DNA from: Plasmodiophora brassicae
Taxonomy: Eukaryota; Endomyxa; Phytomyxea; Plasmodiophorida; Plasmodiophoridae
Direction of reading: 5' to 3'
Length of the DNA stretch: 64,000 nt
NCBI GenBank assembly: GCA_039704465.1
Contig: JASFAU010000008.1
Coordinates: 372,001-436,000, forward strand
Within the stretch, counting starts at the first letter, position 1. Each line of letters opens with the position of its first letter. Of this stretch, positions 41,354 through 49,893 are shown in pieces. The notes under the pieces are model-generated. The model saw only the letters and a list, made by a program, of their open reading frames with translations, was not told where the DNA came from and made no database searches. The position numbers and the translations under genes are program-made.

Positions 41354-42199
41354 CGGGTACGTAAACAAGGGATATCAGAGTGAAGCGTGTACGTGCGGGA
41401 AGAATCCAGCTGGGGGGTTACCAGTTCGGCCGAACGATGGGGACCGTTCCAGGGGGGCTGCCCGGCCCAGGGTGACGGTGGACAATGAACGGCCGTACGT
41501 GCTAGCCCGCCACGTCACCGACAATGGCCATGAAGCGGACAGCGATCCTGGCACAGGTTGGGGCATAGGGCACCCGCTGCCTGCGGTTGATCACGGCCCC
41601 GCCCGGCCGTTGTGCACTGTGCCTATGTGAGGTTGACACGTTTGAGCAAGCCACGTTCCCTTGTCCAAGGCGGTGGCCCGCGATATGGTAAAGGGCGACA
41701 CCCGTGCCCAACCAGTGCACATACAACATAACATAACGTGTTTATTGATTCATAGCCCCATTAGGATTGTCCAAGCGCGTAAGGCCACGTACGGGAGCGT
41801 TACCGTGAGGCGCTCTTCTTGTCGTTCTGCTCTTCCTGCAGGCATGTGCAGGTTTCGGCCAGGCGGTCAGACGTACGAAAGGTTTCTGATTGAGACCCGT
41901 TCAAGGACGGCGGGTACAACTGGAGAGCAATGTGCTGCACGTTCAATCGACGTCAGCTGCTACGACCCAACACACGTCCTGGCTGTAAACGATTGAGGGC
42001 ACATGGGCCATCGTTGCAGACGATCCCGCAAGCGACCAACGATATGGTTTATCCAAGAGATCAAGGCGGAACGCGATTGGCGACAGCTCACTGTAATCGG
42101 CTACGATTCGATCAGGTCGACGCGTTCAGTCGATTCGATGTCGATGACACCAGGTTCGTCTGCTGTCACGACTTGTCCTTAGTTCTGGCCCGCCATGCA
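41354..42199. other. Spacer between units U3 and U4
   Basis: About 850 b with no recognised gene. Plus-strand frames (41661-41996 and 41930-42361) are Arg-rich and do not match anything known to me. A short AT-rich stretch (acaacataacataacgtg) lies near 41725. Confidence 0.3.
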
Positions 42200-42540
42200 C
42201 AACCTATCAAATGTGGGCACCGGCCTGTTCCGCTTGATGGCCGCCGACGATCACAGTCGGTTGACGATATCGACGTAAGTAGATGGGTCCATGCCGGTGA
42301 GTTCCACGATGAGCGGCCACCCTGGAGCCAGGCAGCAACGACGATACAGGACAGGATGTAGCCGGTCCCGTTGGTGTTATCGACCGCATTTGGACAGTGA
42401 ATTGCCTGCAAGATGATCGTCAACCGGATTTCGTTTTGAAGTGCGAGGACGCCCGCTCTCTCGATACCCCGATCCACAAGGCGTGCAAGGATGGACAGAT
42501 CGACGAGTGCGTCCGTGAGGGCAGTACACGAGTTTTGGAT
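42200..42540 (+). pseudogene. Ankyrin-like gene remnant upstream of U4
   Basis: Contains AADDHSRLTIS near 42240 and an ankyrin-type repeat DTPIHKACKDGQIDECVREG near 42465-42523, interrupted by stops and frame changes. The first part matches the minus strand of 8200-8430. The part around 42496-42540 matches both flanks of the transposon at 7144-7797, so this locus is its unoccupied paralogue. Confidence 0.55.
42520..42527 (+). other. Empty target site of the 7144-7797 transposon
   Basis: A single GGCAGTAC in the context gtgagggcagtacacgag. The same octamer (as complement GTACTGCC) is present twice, on both sides of the transposon in the left zone. This gives direct evidence of insertion there after the two loci diverged. 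Confidence 0.8.
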
Positions 42541-43003
42541 TGCCACATAGGTCAGCGATTGCATCACGGCTTGAACCAGCGTTCGATCGGAACATTACCC
42601 CATCAGAGCTGTTGAAAGGTGTCGTGCCGGCTCAACAACAGGACGCCGTCCGAACCCAGCGGCCATATTCATCAAGTTCAAGCGATTCAATGTCGCTAGC
42701 TGTACTTGGACGATTCGTTATGGCGTGGAATCGCAGAGCTGGCCCAGTGCCATGCACGTCCTGCCCAGTGCGCTACAGCTTGATCACAGAGGTCGCTCAG
42801 GCATGTCTGAAGTCACATACGGTGGGGATAAAAGCGAATGCACAGAGCGCCCATTCTTTCCGGTGCTGCCTCTTCACATCGCTCTCGACGACCAAATGGC
42901 AACCTCAAAGCTCGCTGCCAATGCCGAATGTCATCAATGAAGACACGTCCTCGTCGTGTCTGACGCAGATTACGCGCCTACCATTGACGCAGATGCTCCT
43001 GTC
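42541..43003 (+). repeat. 5' flank of unit U4
   Basis: Segment 42541-42675 matches the complement of about 6975-7080 (shared ITPSELLK motif). Segment 42690-43003 matches the complement of 4248-4553. The two matches are adjacent here but separated by 2.4 kb in the left zone. Confidence 0.65.
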
Positions 43004-43011
43004 TATAAATA
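43004..43011 (+). promoter_or_regulatory. TATA box of U4
   Basis: TATAAATA, 107 b upstream of the ATG at 43118, same context as U1. Confidence 0.7.
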
Positions 43012-43117
43012 GGATTTCGCACACGCGCATTTCGGATTTGCGGATGTCATGGCCGCCGACCACATTGATTGCCAGGTCGGCTGCCGTTGGAGCTACCTTC
43101 GAGATCTCGTACGAGCA

Positions 43118-45055
43118 ATGCCTGCTCTCGTTGTGTTCCTGTTCGCATGCGCGACGAGCTACTCGCTGGCCGTTGATCTTCACGTCTATCCGGCGGAGGA
43201 GGAGATGGCGCCAAGGATGACGCCGGAGACGGACGTCGACCATGCCAGCTCTGTGCTAACCGCTCTGGGGTTGGCATCATGGTTCGCGTGTCCATTGGCG
43301 GGGAGAATGACGAACAAGATGGTGACACTGGCGGATGGCTATACGTATGATCAAGATCACGTCATCGCATCCTGTGGCAAGGCGGACGCTCTGAAGTCGC
43401 CCCACTACCAATACCTGACGATCCCCGCAAGCCTCGCGTTTGCATTCGTGAACCTGGACTTGATGGAAACCGCCATGAATGCCGAATCGATCAAGCAGAG
43501 CGTCTCGAACGGTGAGATCCCGGCAGCGGTTCGTCCCTGGATCGGATCCCGACTGCGGCAGCCCATATGGATCTGTGCGGATGGGCGGTCGCGTTTGATG
43601 ACATCCTTCAAGCAGGCGTTTACTGTTGAACAATTGGGCATGTTGCTGGCTCTTGAGAACGGGGATTTCTGCTTCCGGAACATCCATCTCGAACAAGTTG
43701 TCGACGAGATATGTCGACGTGTGGATTGTGCAACCGGTGACGTACGACGTATTCGCGAAACCCCGGTGAGGACGGCTACTGCCCATGCGGATCCTGGCGC
43801 ACATCACTCGCTTTCTGTTCCAAGTCTACTTTGGCCAAATACGGCAGCGCCCAGCAGCCGTCCTTCTGTCGCGAGTCTGCACCGGCTGTCTATTGACACA
43901 TCCAGCAGCGAGACGTCTACTGTGATTAGTCATTTCCCGGCAGGTACTGCGACGTCGAGCAGCGGAAGTTCTCCGCTCGGGAACCATCAACAGCCGCGCG
44001 CTCTGGCGACTCCTGTCGGGGCTGATGACGCCGCCTCTATTGATTGGGCCAGTTTCGCCGATGCTGTCCCGTGGTCCAGAGCGTCGGAAGTGAAGCCTGC
44101 CCCATCGTTGCCATCTGCATTGTCGTCTGCCTGGGCCGCGACGATAGCGCATACTCGTGATCTGGATAACAAATCGTTTTGGAGTCGGCCCCACCTCGTC
44201 TCATCGGCAAGGGACATCTTCTATGCTGCCCTGTTCTGGGCGCGCCATTACCGCACCACCTTCAAACCGGACGACATGGAGCTGCCGCCCAAACCTACGA
44301 ACCCGGACGACATGAGGGACTGGCAGGCCAGCTGCCATCGTTTCTTCCAGGCAGCGGAAGACATCGTCGTCAACGCCATTTCAGAGAAGCAAGACAGGCA
44401 TGTGACCGTGAGCCGTCACGCTCGGCCTCTCCAGATACTGGCGAAACAGCTCGGTCTTGTTAAGTATGAAAGGCACCCGAGCAAGCGCCGGAGATCTACG
44501 TATTCGGGCGACGACATCGTCGACACCATTCCATGGCCCAGTATGTCGGCAATATCGCCTGCCCCATCATTGCCCCGCGACATGTCGTCCGCTTGGGCGG
44601 CAACGATTGCGCATACGCGCTCCCTAGACGATCGCAATCGATGGGATTGGACACGTCTCACGGGGGGCGGCTCGAATCGCATCTACCATGCGCTGTTCTG
44701 GGTCCGACAGTACACTACTAAGTGGAAACCGCCCGGAATGTCGTTGCCGCCGAAGCCTGCCAGCAGCGACGGTTTCAGCGAGTGGCACGCCAGCTGTTAT
44801 CGCTACTTCAAAGCCGCGGAAGACCGCGTTGTCGAGGCCATTTGGGAAAAGCAAAGTGACGACGCTGACGACGCCGTCGAAGGCTCTGCATGCGTCAGCC
44901 GTTTGTTATCTCCTTTGCGGTGGCACCTTAAAAACAGCGGGCTGCCCATTAACACTGAACGTAAGGACCACAAATACCCCAAGTCGCGAACCCGGGGCGT
45001 AAATCTGTCAAGTGAAGGTGCAAATGAATTGAGCTTCCAGGATGTTGCTGTGTGA
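43118..45055 (+). CDS. TRSP secreted protein, copy U4 (645 aa)
   Basis: Closest relative of U1, on the opposite strand, with most residues identical. I chose the ATG at 43118 because it opens the signal peptide MPALVVFLFACATSYSLAV and matches every other copy; an in-frame ATG at 43049 would add 23 residues that would bury the signal peptide. N-terminal domain, Ser/Thr linker, repeat A (VPWSRASEVKPAPSLPS), SKRRRS, repeat B (IPWPSMSAISPAPSLPR) and basic tail are all intact. The C-terminus is nine residues longer than U1 (ends SFQDVAV) because of a changed stop. The intact frame of both copies argues against neutral decay. Confidence 0.85.
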   Translation: MPALVVFLFACATSYSLAVDLHVYPAEEEMAPRMTPETDVDHASSVLTALGLASWFACPLAGRMTNKMVTLADGYTYDQDHVIASCGKADALKSPHYQYLTIPASLAFAFVNLDLMETAMNAESIKQSVSNGEIPAAVRPWIGSRLRQPIWICADGRSRLMTSFKQAFTVEQLGMLLALENGDFCFRNIHLEQVVDEICRRVDCATGDVRRIRETPVRTATAHADPGAHHSLSVPSLLWPNTAAPSSRPSVASLHRLSIDTSSSETSTVISHFPAGTATSSSGSSPLGNHQQPRALATPVGADDAASIDWASFADAVPWSRASEVKPAPSLPSALSSAWAATIAHTRDLDNKSFWSRPHLVSSARDIFYAALFWARHYRTTFKPDDMELPPKPTNPDDMRDWQASCHRFFQAAEDIVVNAISEKQDRHVTVSRHARPLQILAKQLGLVKYERHPSKRRRSTYSGDDIVDTIPWPSMSAISPAPSLPRDMSSAWAATIAHTRSLDDRNRWDWTRLTGGGSNRIYHALFWVRQYTTKWKPPGMSLPPKPASSDGFSEWHASCYRYFKAAEDRVVEAIWEKQSDDADDAVEGSACVSRLLSPLRWHLKNSGLPINTERKDHKYPKSRTRGVNLSSEGANELSFQDVAV

Positions 45056-45900
45056 ATTCCTGGTCCTATGATAAACAGACAGGCCTTCTGGTTGATACGG
45101 TCACGTGAATCGATTGGAGTGACGTGCCGTCGTTATCGGTACGTGCCGAGCCGCACCGGCCGCGATACTCGGCCACGTAAAGGCCTGGCACTCATACGTA
45201 GGCGAAGGTTAAAAGATGGTACTTAGCACACAGGGACAATCATGTGCGTACCCGAAACCATGATTGCATCGAATCAAACGATCGACGACTACGAGGCAAC
45301 CGACAGGTGTGTTCCTGCTACACCACGACAACATGGGCGGCAACGTCGTCCAAGACTGTCGCCAATGGTACGCCCTGAAGAAGCGGTCAACGGTGAGCGA
45401 CGGCGATGCAGCATGCCTGAAGGACCCAGCCGGTTGGCGAACTCTTACCGGCCGTTCATGTTCCATCATGACCAGACGCGATCGCAATACATAGAGGGTA
45501 ACAGCCACATTCTGTGCAACAAGCCAACAACACACGCAGAGAGGGAGAGAGAGAGAGAGAGACTGGCGTTCCAGGACAGGGTGGCGGCCGCCTCCATCTT
45601 GGCAGAGCCTGCCAAGAAAAAAACAGGGCGTTGAAGACATGAGAAGGAGGCTAGCAAGCGTTAATCGGTTCCATGAACACGTTGCCTGGGTTGTACTGGC
45701 TGAGGACACTCCTCTTTGTGAGGCAGCCTCCAGCGAGACGTTCGTGACTGCTGCTGAAATGCAAGGTCCCTGTGACAAGAGAATGGGGATATGATAACGG
45801 CAGATGTTCATTTCGTGATTAGGCGGTCGACATTTTGTATGCCATCCGTTGTCGCTTCCTGAAGCGGACGATCAGGTATGACAAGAGAAGGAGCGGTCAG
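45056..45900 (+). repeat. 3' flank of unit U4, with (GA)n
   Basis: The 15-b motif is at 45062-45076. Segment 45056-45340 matches the complement of 1880-2219. Segment 45640-45760 (ccatgaacacgttgcctggg, gcctccagcgagacgttcgt) matches 40150-40240. A GA microsatellite lies at about 45539-45562. Short ORFs here are not conserved in frame. Confidence 0.6.
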
Positions 45901-46173
45901 ATGACATACGGCGAGTTTCTAAATGGGATCCGTCAAAGGGCGGCTTGGGTAGCGCTGGAGACTAATGAGTACGTTCCGCCGACGTCGTCTGATGTGGTCC
46001 AGCACACGTCGATCCCGCCTGAAAACCACCTGGTGGGGCCACGGGCGCCATCGTTGCTGACACTCGTGCAAGGGTGCTCCCGGTTATCGTTTTGTCATGG
46101 CGACGAGTTTCGCGTCCGCTCCAGCGACGCGACCTCATCGACGAGCACCCGCTTACGACCGCTCTGCAGGTGA
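45901..46173 (+). CDS. Conserved short ORF of the repeat 3' region (EFLNG module)
   Basis: ATG at 45901 opens MTYGEFLNGIRQRAAWVALE, then TNEYVPPTSSDVVQHTS and GPRAPSLLTLVQGCSRLS. Recognisable relatives lie on the minus strand at about 8870-9060 in U2 (DEFLKRTRPMAAWVTLETNE) and on the plus strand at 52250-52440 in U5, with stops or shifts. Only this copy is open through the conserved part. Function unknown; it may be an exon of a decaying gene carried by the unit. Confidence 0.35.
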   Translation: MTYGEFLNGIRQRAAWVALETNEYVPPTSSDVVQHTSIPPENHLVGPRAPSLLTLVQGCSRLSFCHGDEFRVRSSDATSSTSTRLRPLCR

Positions 46174-47445
46174 ACGCTGTCGGCCAGGTCGTCATGTGTC
46201 AGCCTGAGGTGACAGGTTTGCCGTCGCAGATCAATGTCTCGCGGCGACGTCTCGAACAGCTGCCACGGCCGCCTCGTGCTCGACGGTGACGGTGTCGGCT
46301 TCGGCTCGTAGCGAGCTGATCGGAGCGACGATCGCGACGACTCGGCGTGGCGCAGCGGCGACGACGACGTGACGACACGGTCGCGCATTCGGATGGCCAC
46401 CCGCTGAACGGCAGGAGCTTCGTCGCGGTTTACGTTCAGTAATCCAGTAATCTGCCGGTCGAGCTCCGTCGTCGCCGACGCCGACACCGCGAACCGGAAC
46501 CTGGAAGGCACATCAGTAATTGGGCTCCCGAGACGAGCCCGTATTACAGGTGGCACGTCGCGACCAGGAGGCCAGCGTCCGCAGGTCGTCAACGAGGGAC
46601 GGCGAGAACCGTCAAAGGACTGGCGACGGCGGCGCCAGCGCGCGGCGACCACGTACGAACCTGTCGCAGCAGACGTTGCAGCAGACGTTGTAGTCCGTTA
46701 TCGTGCGCCCGGCAACAGGCACTTCTCGAAGGTCGCCATCTGACTCGCCAGCGCCACTCGGCTGGCGCGGTCCTTTGTTGACGCACCCGTGTGTGTGTGT
46801 ATGTGTGTGTGTGTGTGATACGAGCGAAGCACATGGCGACCGGAGACCGGCCTGATCCAGCACAGACTCGACGGACGCGCGACCTGTTGGCTCGGCGCGC
46901 CTCATCGTGCCGAGCCAGGCGCTGATCTAGCGGCGGGCAGGTCCCGCGCGATCAGCGCGTCGCGAGCGCCTCCCGCCGGCCGCGCCTCGCGTTCGACGGC
47001 AACGCAGCGACGCCCGACGATCGTCCCGACGTCGACGGCCAGCGTTGCGAAGTCGCGACAGCTGCCGCGCCAGCAGCATCATCGTCGTCGTCGCACCGAT
47101 AACGTTCGTTTCCGGAGTCGGCGCGTTTCTCGCACGCGGCCGCCGCCCCGCCGCGTTTGGCGCCACCGCCTGGTCTCGAAGAGACGCCCTGCTGACGAAC
47201 CACGACGTACGACCGACACGTCCAACTGCACCTCGATGATTTCTGTATTATCGTTCGTATTCGAGCTCATTGCCCGGTGATGTCAGCGAATCAGGGCCGC
47301 CAGGGTGGTCGGCGTGCGGCCGCCCCGTCGCTTGCCCTGGACGAGCGCCTTCCCAGCCAGGCGTCCTCGACGACGGATCGGCGTCCTGCACAAAAGGATA
47401 GGGGTCAGCAGCGGTCGGGCACTGACGTCGATGGGTCGCGAGATG
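46174..47445. repeat. Distal 3' region of U4
   Basis: Segment 46560-46760 matches 40264-40420 and the complement of 1735-1840. Segment 46920-47270 matches the minus-strand ORF of U3 (40400-40780) but is frameshifted. Segment 47310-47400 matches 40800-40870. An imperfect GT microsatellite lies at about 46789-46818. No intact gene. Confidence 0.5.
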
Positions 47446-47897
47446 CTACTTCGACCGGGGCGCCGGGTCCTCGCTGTCGGTGACGTCGACGATCGCGCCG
47501 GAGAGCGCCATCAGGACGAGGGCCAGGAGCATGACCGCCAGGTCGACCGGCGCGCACGGTGACGGGCGTGACGCGACGGTCTGCACCGACTTGGTCGACG
47601 TGCAGGTTGGCCTAGGCGAATATGGCCTGACGACCGCGGTCATTGGCCAGCTGGGCGACGTTGCACTGGTCGAGGCGCGGGCTGGTCCCGGTTCGGCCGG
47701 CGCCTTGCTGACCAACGGGGCGAACGCCGTCTGGACGCTCGAAACGAGCGGCAACATCGCCGTTGAAGCGCTGGTTGGGTGGTGAGCAGGACGATGGCCG
47801 GTGGCCAGCAGCTGACCGGCCGGCCTGCCGGGTTGCCGCCGATGAGCAGCGCGACGGCGACGACGATGACGGTGCTGAGTGACGACGGCGACGACAT
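47446..47897 (-). pseudogene. Frameshifted copy of the small membrane-protein gene (U4)
   Basis: Starts with SPSSLSTVIVVAVALLIGG from the ATG at 47897, nearly as in the intact gene at 40919-41353. It then loses frame: between CTGCTC and GCGTTCGCC this copy has 65 b where the intact gene has 66. The rest (SSVQTAFAPLVSKAPAEPG, the C-terminal hydrophobic stretch, SGAIVDVTDSEDPAP) continues in the shifted frame to a TAG at 47446. A single-base deletion therefore inactivates it, unless an intron hides the shift. Confidence 0.65.
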
Positions 47898-48199
47898 CGG
47901 GTACGTAAATAAGGAATATCAGAGTGAAGCGTGTACGTGCTGGAAGAATCCAGCTGGGCGGTGAGGATCGTTCCAGGGGAGTTGCCCTGCCCAGGGTGAC
48001 GGTGGACGCATATCGATGCGTACCCGGCCGGCCAGATCACGACTCCAGACGAGCGCACCGCTCGGCTCCGATGATGGACGCTGTGATACTCTTTAGTTAG
48101 TTTAGTTTATTATGCTTTTCGCGCTTTACACGCAGGCGCCTCGTCCTCGGGTCCAAAGACGGAAGGTTCAGGCCCACAGAATACCCTATCCGCCGTGTG

Positions 48200-48600
48200 G
48201 CATATCATTTGCGACGTCACGTTATGAAGCTTGGGCTGCCCATTAACCGTTATCACAAGCGCGGTACAAGCACGCGTTTGCACGGGCGCGCGCAAGAGGT
48301 CGTGAACCGTGAGCGTAAACTTGTCAATTGCAGGCCCGAGTGGCACGAATCTGCATGCTGCTTTCTGATATCCTGGTCCTATGATAAACGGACAAACGGA
48401 CCGTTGTTGACAAGGTCGGGTGGGTTGTCGCCGGGTACGAGGCGCCACACCTGTTTCGCTGTACGTATTCCACCACAGGCTCGTTCAGGAACGGGGCGTT
48501 TTCTGACGTCGTACGTAAGTTTAGGTCAGAATATGGCATTGAGTACAGGGATGTCTCTGTATGTGTACCGGAACCATGGCAACAATGACAACATTAGGCA
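48200..48600 (+). pseudogene. Orphan TRSP 3' end
   Basis: Begins with the family C-terminus (LRRHVMKLGLPINRYHKR; compare LRRRLRNSGLPINAERKR in U3), then the 3' UTR with the 15-b motif at 48375-48389, the ctcgttcaggaacggggcg element near 48480 and the gtaccggaaccatgg element near 48570. The rest of the gene is missing. It abuts the HRD1 fragment. Confidence 0.65.
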
Positions 48601-48660
48601 ATCGCAGACGAGGGTACCAGCAGCATGAGTTTTCAGAACATCGGCGGCAACGAAGTCCGC

Positions 48661-49047
48661 CATCACCGTGCTCGAGTGCATATACCAGCTGCTGTTCGAG
48701 CGGTGCCTTCTGCAGTGAGGCAAGAACGTGTCGCGGATGTCATCCGAATTTCAACACGGCCCTCGTCCTGACAGCAAGGTATGATTTGGTGCCTGTTCCC
48801 GTCGACAGCACACTTCTAATCTGGACTCAGAAGCTGCTGTGTCGAGCGCTTTCGATGCAGGCGCCATGGACGCGCAAAGGCGACTCCTACAGCACACACT
48901 TTGCCCATTGAAGAACAGATCCGCTTGCGTACGAACTGGCCTCGAGGGCTCTCTACCGCCTTAATTGATCAAGTATCCCCCAGAATCTAGATCCATTTTA
49001 TTCGCCCTGTTTATCAACTCCTGCTGCTACAATAGCACATGGACGAC
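48661..49047 (+). pseudogene. 3' fragment of the HRD1 gene
   Basis: Aligns over its whole length with the complement of about 12530-12920 (end of HRD1 exon 4, intron 4, exon 5, intron 5, start of exon 6). Landmarks: cgtgctcgagtgcatatacc, cagaagctgctgtgtcgagc and ggcgactcctacagc. Both introns are retained, so it arose by DNA duplication, not retroposition. Stops and indels break the frame (for example TGA after a CAG near 48720). Confidence 0.8.
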
Positions 49048-49199
49048 ATATATATATCGACGCGCCTAAACGGATTGGAACGACGAAGAGGAAGCAAGCA
49101 GTGTTTATCAAAATTCTGCCCGGCTTTCGTGCCGAACGCGATCATGCCCGAAGAGAACGTGCATCGTTCGCAAGGCAGTGCCGCGAAGCTCCCATCGAC

Positions 49200-49440
49200 G
49201 GGCGCCAGCTCGCGATCCCAGTTCACGATGCTTAACCCAGCTAGCGCTCGAGCGAATATGGAGCTTCCTACTCGGTTACGAACGTCCTCGGAAACACGTA
49301 ACACGCCTGAGAACTCAATTAGAAGACAAGCGACCGTCGCGAAACGTTGCAATCCCCAAATTGACAACTGATCCGGCGCATCATGAGAACGTCCTTGGCG
49401 TGCCAGTTCCAACACAAAGTGGCAACCGGCACACACCGAT
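49200..49440 (-). pseudogene. Degenerate internal fragment of the phosphodiesterase gene
   Basis: Clear match at about 49330-49440 to 53125-53220: gcatcatgagaacgtccttg here, gcatcatgaggacgtccttc in the gene, same orientation. Similarity upstream to about 49200 is weaker (gaatatggagctt versus gcatgtggagctt). Frames are broken. Confidence 0.55.
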
Positions 49441-49893
49441 TCGCCTGTTCGGCGGCATGTTGAAACATTGTTTAGCGGCCTAGGATGTGGCCGCGTTATT
49501 GAACTGTGGGAAAATCGCCGAGCGCATGCGAATTATTGAACCGGGGGAGGGAAAGGGCGTATGCCGCGCAGCATACGTCCATGCATTACTACGGAAGGGA
49601 AGATGCACATCGTAACAGGAAGCCATTGACCCTCCAGCCGCTTCACCGAATCCCTGGGCTGGCTTTACAGAGCATCGCCTTGGAGCCCACCACAGCGGCA
49701 TCACACGACACGCGGTGTCCCATGTGAATCTCACCCCACGTGGTACGGTGCGCCCCTGCCCGGTCGACCCGAAGAGGAACAGTTTCGGACTGCCGGAGTT
49801 TTACGCGCGACGTCACTGGCTGCTGAGTGCTGTGGCTGCCGACCGCATCTGACAGTCGCCTGTGGAGCCACGTACGAAGTCCGGTGATAGGCG
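49441..49893 (+). other. Upstream region of U5, no TATA box seen
   Basis: About 450 b without a recognised gene and without the TATAAATA box of U0, U1, U3 and U4. Segment 49740-49890 has weak similarity to the immediate 5' leader of U3 (gggcgacgtctct versus gcgcgacgtcact). Confidence 0.35.

Noticed and set aside
43049..45055. Longer TRSP start in U4 (ATG at 43049)
   Set aside because: Would put 23 hydrophilic residues before the signal peptide; no other copy has this ATG.
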